A stretch of 64,000 bases of DNA from the NCBI GenBank assembly GCA_900546265.1, contig URCA01000003.1, positions 62,001-126,000 on the forward strand, read 5' to 3'. Below the pieces are notes generated by a model. That model had not been told where the DNA came from. It was given only the letters and a program-made list of their open reading frames with translations, and made no database searches. Positions within the stretch are counted from its first letter, which is position 1. Each line of letters starts with the position of its first letter. This stretch comes from an uncultured Oscillospiraceae bacterium. GTDB taxonomy: Bacteria > Bacillota > Clostridia > Oscillospirales > Acutalibacteraceae. This document shows, piece by piece, positions 57,788 to 64,000 of this stretch. A program made the position numbers and the translations under genes.

Positions 57788-59023
57788 TCAGAGATTTTGA
57801 CGAATAATACGAGTAATGATCCCCATCGCTACTCCGCGCTCTTCATCAATACTGGTAACGACAAAGCTGACGTCGTCCTTCTTTCCGGGACGGCGGCGGT
57901 CGTAGCAGGAATGGGCGATAGCGTTGACGCCGTTGGTAAGCCGGATATACACCACGCCCTTGTGGACGTCGGTAACCGTGCCGGCGTATTTGCTTTGAAT
58001 CCGGCACAGGCGGAGATTGTCCTGCCGGGCGTCGGATACACTGCGCAGATCCGCCTTGATGGAAATATGCTCAATATCCTCCCGGTTGACACTGAGAACA
58101 CGCACCAGCACCTGATCGCCTACCGAAAAGCGGTCTCGGGCGTCGCCGATCCAGTCCCAGGATAAATCGCGTGCCATAACAGAGCACTCCACACCGAACG
58201 CTTCAATGCGGATGGCTTTTTCGGCGGTGGCGATGATCCTGGCCTGAATAATCCGGCCATCATAAATGCGGTACTCTCCGGCATCATCGGTGTCCATATA
58301 GAAGGTTTTGCGCTTTTTCAGCATAGCTTCCTTGCGGCTGGCAACAACACTGCGCGTCTTGGAATCAATCCCCTTGACGACGAAATCGATCTCCGCCCCC
58401 AGCATACGGCTGAGCAGCTTATGCTGGCGGACAATCATGGCGTTGTAGGCATCCCCTGTGAGGTTGTTCTGGTATCCCATCACCATCTCCTTGAGTGGAA
58501 TAACGACGCGAAAGCCTTTATATTCCACGATGGCGATAGTCTTCCCGCTGTCCGTCTGCTCCAGGCCGCCGAGCGTCCCGGTCAGTATCCTGCGGGTGCG
58601 GTAGGCGTTGTGGATTTCATGCCAGGCAATATCCGCAAGGCTTTCTTCGGTATCGACGTCAGCCCCCGCCTCCAGCGTCAGAATCGGCGCCGGACGCAGT
58701 GGTGCGGGATCTGATTTTGAAACAGCGGCCCCAGCTGCCGGCTCTTCGGAAGCGACTGGATCCGTTTCCTCCGGCGGTGCGGTCTCCGGTGCATCAGCGA
58801 GGGGTACGCTGCCGGCCTCCTCAACAGCCGTTTTCTTGCGGCGGGTGCGCTTGGGCTTTGGAGCTTCTACAGCTTCAGCGGACGCTTCCTCGGGGATTTC
58901 TGAAACCGGAACCTGCGCGGCGTCTGTTTGTTCATCCATTTCCTCCGTTTCAGCGGCTAAAATCTCAGGATGTACCGTTAATTCCTCAGCCGCATCCAAA
59001 TTTTCTGTGTTCTTTTTTGGCAT
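57788..59023 (-). CDS. S1-domain RNA-binding-like ICE protein
   Basis: 411 residues. Residues 1-130 are acidic, Ala/Pro-rich and disordered, with a KPKRTRRKK patch. Further on are two or three OB/S1-like units: ILTGTLGGLEQTDSGKTIAIV, DGRIIQARIIATAEKAIRI, GDQVLVRVLSVNREDIEHIS, and YAGTVTDVHKGVVYIRLTNG. It resembles ribosomal-S1-like proteins on clostridial ICEs. A role in RNA or ssDNA handling is likely but unproven. It is 16 bases after virD4. Confidence 0.7.
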   Translation of the reverse strand: MPKKNTENLDAAEELTVHPEILAAETEEMDEQTDAAQVPVSEIPEEASAEAVEAPKPKRTRRKKTAVEEAGSVPLADAPETAPPEETDPVASEEPAAGAAVSKSDPAPLRPAPILTLEAGADVDTEESLADIAWHEIHNAYRTRRILTGTLGGLEQTDSGKTIAIVEYKGFRVVIPLKEMVMGYQNNLTGDAYNAMIVRQHKLLSRMLGAEIDFVVKGIDSKTRSVVASRKEAMLKKRKTFYMDTDDAGEYRIYDGRIIQARIIATAEKAIRIEAFGVECSVMARDLSWDWIGDARDRFSVGDQVLVRVLSVNREDIEHISIKADLRSVSDARQDNLRLCRIQSKYAGTVTDVHKGVVYIRLTNGVNAIAHSCYDRRRPGKKDDVSFVVTSIDEERGVAMGIITRIIRQNL

Positions 59024-59039
59024 AGGTTACCTCCTTCGG

Positions 59040-60944
59040 TTAATGGTCGGACGACATGATATCGTCCTTGGTTGCCGGAATAACGCCCGGCTGGGATTTC
59101 TGCGCATCCGGCGGTTTTGGTTTCCGGCCGGTGCGTTTTCTGGGCTTTGGCGGAACGCTCACCTCCTCTCGCGGGAATTTGCTCCACTCCGGAATATGGG
59201 TGGAAGCCTTGCAGGGGTGAAGTTTGGAGGCCTCCGGATGTTGGGTGTAGTCCATCTTATCCACCTTCAAAATCTTCCGCCCGCGGATTATCACCAGCGC
59301 CTGGGATACAGGGAGCCGCAGAACTTCGTCCATCGTCAGCAGCTTGCGCCGTCCGACGCCGCTGGTTTCCCGGTACTCCGGCACATAATTGCTCACCCGC
59401 CATGTGCCAAGCTGCTTGGCCTTGCTCTGCACATGGACGGACACTTCGCCGGACCGCTCGCTGATATATTCAGCGGTCAGCGGATCGGAACAGCCGAGAA
59501 AATACTGGATGTCGCAGTTTCCCAAAATCTCCTGCCACTGGTTGTAGGGATAGCGGTTCTGAAGGCCTGCTAAATTCTGAAACACGCAGGACATGGAGAT
59601 ATTGCGGGAACGAATGACGCTGATTTTACGGGACAAATCGGGAATGACCCCGCAGGCAGTCAGCTCTTCGCCCAGTACATGCACCGGAACCTTCAGTTTG
59701 CCGCCCGGACAGTTTTTGTCGGCATACCGGACCAGCTTGATGAAGGCAAAGGAGAGAAACAACGATGAAAGAAAGTCAAATGTGCTGTCCTGATCGGAAT
59801 TGACGACGTAATAGGCGCAGGGCTTTTGCCCCGGCAGCTCCAGATCGATTTCATCAAAATTCGTGATATTGCAGATCTTCTTGTTTTGGAAAACCTGCAG
59901 CCGGCTCCCGAGACCGATAATAACGCCGCTGCGCACCGTATCGGACGCCTGCTTGAAAATTGCATAGGGCGCTTTGGCCGGATGGGTGGAAGGCAGCAGG
60001 TCGAACAGGCTGCTCAGTTCCTTTTCCGATGTGTGCGTAATCAGCTTGTAGACCTCTTCCATGGTTTTCCGTCCCTCCGGGTATCCCTGTTCCACATACA
60101 AAACCAAAGCCTTGAGGAGATTCATTTCTGCGCTGTCCCAGAAGTGATCGCCCCGCTCGCTGCCGGTATTTTTAATAATGACGTCACAAAAGAGCTGTGC
60201 CATCAGTTCGTCGCCTTCGATTTCCGAAAGGCAGGCCCAGGAGTCCGAATTTTCCGGCGACACCAGATTGAAAACGCGGACAGTATATTCCTTGTCCCGC
60301 AAATACTGGCTGGTCGTTTCATACAGTTCGGATTTGGGATCGCAGATAATCAACGATTCACCCTGCGCTGCTGCCTGGAGGATACGGTTGATGCAGTAGG
60401 CTCTGGTTTTCATCGAGCCGCTGGCGCCGTATACGGCGATATTCCGGTTGAGCCTGCTGTTCTCCGGCACGCACACATACTTGCCGTTTAACGTACCCAG
60501 TATGGTGCCGGTGTGCTTTTTCAGGCTGGAGGTCAAATCCAGCACTTCCTCTGCTTCCTTTTCGGACATAAAGCCGGATGTGCCGTAAGTGCCCTTCTTG
60601 GAATAGATGAAATTCCGGTCCTTGTCATATTCGCCTGTATCCCCATAGCCCATCCGCATCACCATAACAATGAGCAGAGCCAGCACGCCGACGCAAATGA
60701 GTGCGCCGATAATCCCATACGGGAAAGTGAACATGGCCTCAAAGCAGGCATCCAAAGAAAAGGACGGCATTTCCGGTGACGTCCCGCCTCCGGGTGTGCC
60801 GCCCGCGGCCTGCCATTCCCTGTAGTTGCGGATAAACTGCGCGATGTACCCGCCGCCGTAGAGCAGGGCGAAAAGAAGCGGCGGCAGTCCGAAGAGAATC
60901 GAAAACAGTCTTTTGCGTCTTATATGCAAAACCTCCTTTCCCAT
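59040..60944 (-). CDS. VirD4-type type IV secretion coupling protein
   Basis: 634 residues. Two N-terminal membrane helices (LFSILFGLPPLLFALLYGG and YGIIGALICVGVLALLIVMV), then a TraG/VirD4 ATPase: Walker A VYGASGSMKTRAYC near 180, SLIICDPKSELYE, DHFWDSAEMNLLKAL, SRLQVFQNKKI and IQYFLGCSDPLTAEYIS. The Walker B region reads VHVLGEELTACG, with Gly where LDE is usual. The start is uncertain: ATG 60944 lies before AAAGGAGG, and an ATA (60921) sits at good spacing after it. Delivers relaxase-DNA to the mating pore. Confidence 0.88.
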   Translation of the reverse strand: MGKEVLHIRRKRLFSILFGLPPLLFALLYGGGYIAQFIRNYREWQAAGGTPGGGTSPEMPSFSLDACFEAMFTFPYGIIGALICVGVLALLIVMVMRMGYGDTGEYDKDRNFIYSKKGTYGTSGFMSEKEAEEVLDLTSSLKKHTGTILGTLNGKYVCVPENSRLNRNIAVYGASGSMKTRAYCINRILQAAAQGESLIICDPKSELYETTSQYLRDKEYTVRVFNLVSPENSDSWACLSEIEGDELMAQLFCDVIIKNTGSERGDHFWDSAEMNLLKALVLYVEQGYPEGRKTMEEVYKLITHTSEKELSSLFDLLPSTHPAKAPYAIFKQASDTVRSGVIIGLGSRLQVFQNKKICNITNFDEIDLELPGQKPCAYYVVNSDQDSTFDFLSSLFLSFAFIKLVRYADKNCPGGKLKVPVHVLGEELTACGVIPDLSRKISVIRSRNISMSCVFQNLAGLQNRYPYNQWQEILGNCDIQYFLGCSDPLTAEYISERSGEVSVHVQSKAKQLGTWRVSNYVPEYRETSGVGRRKLLTMDEVLRLPVSQALVIIRGRKILKVDKMDYTQHPEASKLHPCKASTHIPEWSKFPREEVSVPPKPRKRTGRKPKPPDAQKSQPGVIPATKDDIMSSDH

Positions 60945-62041
60945 TTTTCAAAATCGATGGTTTGAAACCGTACCTGCTCCCCGCAGCAGCGGCAGAGAGC
61001 TTCCGCCTGAAAATCAAAACAGATAAGCGTGCCGGCTTTATTCTGGAGCCGGAGCGCCGTGTCAAACCGCTTGATGCGGGGCAGGTCGCAGGTGTAGGCG
61101 AAAAGGACGGGACGGCCGCTGCCGTCGATGGCGTCGTTTTCTACGGGAAGCCCTTCGTCCTTTTCCCACAGATCCGTCAGCAGGAGGGCTTCCAGCCTTT
61201 CGGACAGTTCTGCGCTGCACAGCATCCGCAGCAGCTTTTCGCCCCTGCGGTCGTTGGTAAGGTAATGAAAATGCTCATAACTGCCGTCAAGGAGAAAATA
61301 CTGCTTGCCGCCGTCTCCGGTAAGAATAGCCGCCGCCAGCTCCATACCGTCTCCCAAAAGCAGGCCCTTTACAGATTCCGGTTCGTATTGCTCCGGCAGA
61401 CGTTCCCGGCAAAGGATGGTCTGCATCAGAGCCTTTGTACGCATTTCCGCCCGGTACTGCCATTTCATCAGAGAGCCGCCCAGGTTATATACCACAAAAA
61501 CAGCGTTTTCTGTCAGCAGGACACCGACCGAACGGGCGCCTTTGATTTTGACGAATACCGTGCCCAGTTCCTTGATCTCGCGGGAATTGTAGAAAGCGGG
61601 AGCTGTGATGGAAAGCCCTGCACTTTCGGCCCACACAGGAGAAAAAATTTCGGGCTTCTCATCCCGGTAGACCGCTGCGCCCGCGTTCTGCATGGTGACG
61701 GTGGACTCGGCAATGCGATGAAGGCGCAAACGGCGGGCGGCCTCACTTTTGATGTGGTTCGTTTCCGCCGCGCCGGTCAGGAATGGGAAAAACCGTTCCG
61801 GCCGGTCGGCTATGAGAAGTTCCTTTGCCTTTGCCGTCAGGCGGTATCCGCGCAGCCCGTCCTTGTAAAAGGTGCGGAGGAGGCGTTTTCGTTTTAGCTC
61901 CTTCACAACATTTTCCTTGTAATAGTCTCCACCGGGCAGACGGGAAAGCTGACCGGCCGGAAGTTCGCCGGATATGGCGATAAGCTCCAGAAAACGATAG
62001 CCCGCCGTGTGTCTGCCGGGAAGTATTTGCGGGGATGGAAT
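60920..62041 (-). CDS. Winged-helix ICE protein (replication-relaxation-like), probable ATT start
   Basis: About 373 residues. The frame has no ATG upstream of the wHTH. The usual-looking GTG at 61906 would cut off helix 1-3 (YRFLELIAISGELPAGQL, SRLPGG, NVVKELKRKRLLRTF, wing GLRGYRLT). GGGAGG at about 62050-62055 is followed 8 nt later by ATT 62041. The C-terminal half is mixed, ending with CRCCGEQVRFQTIDF. Replication-relaxation proteins sit next to coupling-protein genes in ICEs. Assigned by layout. The real start could be downstream. Confidence 0.6.
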   Translation of the reverse strand: MPSPQILPGRHTAGYRFLELIAISGELPAGQLSRLPGGDYYKENVVKELKRKRLLRTFYKDGLRGYRLTAKAKELLIADRPERFFPFLTGAAETNHIKSEAARRLRLHRIAESTVTMQNAGAAVYRDEKPEIFSPVWAESAGLSITAPAFYNSREIKELGTVFVKIKGARSVGVLLTENAVFVVYNLGGSLMKWQYRAEMRTKALMQTILCRERLPEQYEPESVKGLLLGDGMELAAAILTGDGGKQYFLLDGSYEHFHYLTNDRRGEKLLRMLCSAELSERLEALLLTDLWEKDEGLPVENDAIDGSGRPVLFAYTCDLPRIKRFDTALRLQNKAGTLICFDFQAEALCRCCGEQVRFQTIDFEKWERRFCI

Positions 62042-62181
62042 AGCGGACGCCTCCCTTCATAAAAATTACCCAGTTACGATTGACCTGGGTAAAAATCTGT
62101 TTTCGGCTTGCCGGCTGGATGGGGCAAAGCCGTATTTTTCATGCCGATTTCCCGCGTCCCGTTTGGAAGCCCCGGAAAACG

Positions 62182-62844
62182 CTAAAAATCGGATATCGAT
62201 TTCAGGCGGTTTTCACGCTCTGCGATCCATTCAAAAAAGCGTTCCTTTCCCATAACGGAGATGCAGGTACAATCCTGTTCGCCCAGTTCCGTCGTGTTGT
62301 AGGCGTCGCATAAAAGGCCGCTGTCATCCTCCATGACGAAAGCGGCAATCACATCCAGCAGCTGCTTTAATTCCAGATTGTCGTAATCCCTTACCCGTGA
62401 TAAGGGAAGCTCTTTGCTGTAAATATGGGAAAAGCAAATCACACAATGCTGAAACTTCGGCAGCTCATGGCTGTCCGCGTATTGGCTCAGGGTGAAGTAC
62501 AGCGGATCCGTCAGAAACTCTGAATTTTTCCGTCCCTTCCGCCTGGGCATCAGGCGGGGAAGAAAGATGTTCAGTACACCGTCTTTTTCAGAAATCCGAA
62601 TGCCCTGTACGACGCCGGCAGAAGTAAGATACTCCGACTTTTTCATGTTCGTACTGCCATACAGCAGATGCCGCATCTTACAGGCAATCAATTCGCTGTG
62701 AAGCGCGGCGTCGGTTGAAAGCATCCCGTAATTGTCCGGGTATCGCTCTATATCCGTATTGTTCATCGCGCACAGCGTATTGGACAGCTTGGAGATATCC
62801 GCAAGCAGGCTGTTTATGTATTTTGAAATATGTGCTCGGTTCAA
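62182..62844 (-). CDS. DUF6100-family protein
   Basis: 220 residues from TTG 62844, 7 nt after AGGAGG and overlapping the upstream stop as TTGA. Family pattern: NIFLPRLMPRRKGRKNSEF, FQHCVICFSHIYSKELPL, RVRDYDNLELKQLLDVI, LLCDAYNTTELGEQDC and AERENRLKSISDF. An ICE protein of unknown function, frequently upstream of the transfer ATPases. Confidence 0.8.
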   Translation of the reverse strand: MNRAHISKYINSLLADISKLSNTLCAMNNTDIERYPDNYGMLSTDAALHSELIACKMRHLLYGSTNMKKSEYLTSAGVVQGIRISEKDGVLNIFLPRLMPRRKGRKNSEFLTDPLYFTLSQYADSHELPKFQHCVICFSHIYSKELPLSRVRDYDNLELKQLLDVIAAFVMEDDSGLLCDAYNTTELGEQDCTCISVMGKERFFEWIAERENRLKSISDF

Positions 62845-63380
62845 TAAAGTTCCTCCTGTTTCTGCTTAAAATACTGAATTTCGCCCGTGTCTGTTACCGT
62901 GCAGAAAGCGGCGGAACCAGAGACACGGAGCCGGGCAATCTGCTCCGCGTCCTCGACAATAAAAATCCGTCTGCCGTCCTCTTCGCCGGACTGAGAGAGC
63001 GCGTGTTCAATCAGCGCCTCCTTATCCGGCGGGACACAGATGATTTCATAGGTTTCACCGTCTGCAAAAAAGATGATTTTTGTCGGGAAGTCATCGGGGG
63101 AATGGTATTCCGCCCGATCTGCGAAATCTGCCAGCACCCACAGGGCGGCCAGCATCTCCCTGTCAACCTCCAAATCGGGGCTGTCGCAGAAGATGTCGGC
63201 CGGCTGGTCGTAAAAAATCCGCCCTTGCTTTGTCAAATAGAAAAGCAGGTTATCCATCACCGCCTTGTCTTTGTCGGGATAAAGCCGATATATCTGTTCG
63301 TGTCGGATGCAGTGATAATTGGATATGTCCCGCAGCAGGCTGGCGGCCTCCTTGCCGTAAAGCTGTTCTCTGGTTTTCAT
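62841..63380 (-). CDS. DUF5697-family protein
   Basis: 179 residues. A winged-helix-like N-terminus, GKEAASLLRDISNYHCIRHE, then QIYRLYPDKDKAVMDNLLFYL and TKQGRIFY, and a second domain with KIIFFADGETYEIICVPP. Matches DUF5697 proteins of clostridial ICEs. Coupled to the DUF6100 gene. Function unknown. Confidence 0.75.
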   Translation of the reverse strand: MKTREQLYGKEAASLLRDISNYHCIRHEQIYRLYPDKDKAVMDNLLFYLTKQGRIFYDQPADIFCDSPDLEVDREMLAALWVLADFADRAEYHSPDDFPTKIIFFADGETYEIICVPPDKEALIEHALSQSGEEDGRRIFIVEDAEQIARLRVSGSAAFCTVTDTGEIQYFKQKQEELY

Positions 63381-63457
63381 TGTTCCACATCTCCTTCAAT
63401 GCGTATTAAATCTGTAAAAAAGTCGTATACGGGCGGCTAATGCGTATTCCGGCCGTA

Positions 63458-64000
63458 TTAAGTCGGCACTGTTGCCTGCTGAAGTTTGTGCTGTTCTACC
63501 AGCTCCTGCAGCTCACGGCGGTCGGTGGTGATCAGGGACTTTTCCAGATCGCTGCACTTAAACTCCACCGTGATATTGTTGTTGTTCGAGCTGATAAGCC
63601 CGTTTCCTCTCTCAAAGTGGGTAATCTCCATCACTTCGGCTTCAGAAAGGTGCAGGACGTCCTGCACCCGCTGAGCCTCTTCGTCTTCCAGATTGAGCAC
63701 AACTTTGGTCTTGCAGTTGTTGATGATGCCTTTCCCGTATTTCCCGCCTTCCAGCGCGAAAAAGTCGTTCAGATCCTGGGTGGCGCAAATTGCGCTACCG
63801 CCATACCCCCGAATGATTTTGAAAATCTCCAGCACATACTCGGCGGCCAGGCTGTTTCCGCCCCCGCCGATGAGCTGCCAGCATTCGTCGATAAAGATAG
63901 CCTTTTCCATCGTCCGGTTTTCCTTTGCTTTATCCCAAACGAAATCGACCGCCACGAACATACCGGCGGTCAGCAGGTCACCGCTCAGTTCCGATATATC
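63458..64000 (-). CDS. VirB4/TraE-type conjugation ATPase, C-terminal part (5' end outside window)
   Basis: The frame is open to the right edge; 181 residues are visible. KAIFIDECWQLIGGGG is the Walker B region, followed by FKIIRGYGGSAICATQDLNDF (motif D) and GIINNCKTKVVLNLED, all typical of VirB4/TraE ATPases that power type IV secretion. The stop lies in a stretch of CGTATT-rich repeats. Confidence 0.87.
   Translation of the reverse strand, partial: DISELSGDLLTAGMFVAVDFVWDKAKENRTMEKAIFIDECWQLIGGGGNSLAAEYVLEIFKIIRGYGGSAICATQDLNDFFALEGGKYGKGIINNCKTKVVLNLEDEEAQRVQDVLHLSEAEVMEITHFERGNGLISSNNNNITVEFKCSDLEKSLITTDRRELQELVEQHKLQQATVPT

Noticed and set aside
63381..63457. CGTATT-rich repeats as an origin of transfer
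   Set aside because: Short, degenerate, and with no relaxase gene or nick-site pattern next to them in the window.
1..64000. CRISPR array, tRNA/rRNA genes, transposase, integrase, att sites
   Set aside because: I looked for regular short repeats, cloverleaf-like and rRNA-like sequence and recombinase motifs while reading and saw none; a dedicated scan was not possible.

Overview
The window looks like part of an integrative and conjugative element (ICE) of a Gram-positive gut Clostridia-type anaerobe (Oscillospiraceae/Lachnospiraceae-like). The reasons are strong AGGAGG ribosome binding sites, sigma-A-type promoters, LPXTG-like and lipobox surface proteins, and a clostridial ICE backbone. The taxonomy is inferred, not proven. 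I saw no rRNA, tRNA, CRISPR array, transposase, integrase or attachment site.

Left backbone (1-5.5 kb): a YodL-domain protein, a PcfK-like protein (the AcrIIA9 anti-CRISPR family), a DUF7666 protein and PcfJ on the plus strand. Two small sigma/HTH genes lie on the minus strand. A frameshifted XRE repressor gene follows, with palindromic operator-like sites in front of it.

Iron cargo island (5.5-32.1 kb): (i) a minus-strand haem-uptake operon arranged like streptococcal shr-shp-hts. It has a giant NEAT surface protein split by a frameshift, an Shp-like haem protein, a substrate-binding lipoprotein, a FecCD permease, a FecE ATPase, a DtxR-type repressor, a small membrane protein, a CydDC-like ABC pair and YbaN. 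(ii) A divergent locus with an unusual winged-helix regulator on one side, and on the other small membrane proteins plus a P1B-type ATPase. This resembles the ferrosome genes fezA/fezB of Clostridioides difficile. (iii) tetR plus a YbtPQ/IrtAB-like ABC pair, then a hydrolase, two methyltransferases and a membrane protein. (iv) A flavodoxin, a DUF3793 protein and a small HMA protein. Seven near-identical 18-bp palindromes (RGTTAG-N6-CTAACY) sit upstream of these units and appear to join them into one metal regulon. The half-sites match the DtxR iron box, but the spacer is 6 nt instead of 1.

Right backbone (32.2-64 kb, all minus strand): a ParM/ParR segregation pair, a DUF2786 protein, two PP-loop (PAPS-reductase-like) enzymes, a Fic system, a YopX protein, a methylase-helicase fusion, SSB and DUF932 proteins, an AbiE toxin-antitoxin pair, sigma-like factors, a thioester/Cna-B surface adhesin, and the type IV secretion proteins VirD4 and VirB4 (the latter cut by the window end). 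The backbone genes move and maintain the element, and the cargo would let a recipient capture, import, store and sense iron or haem.
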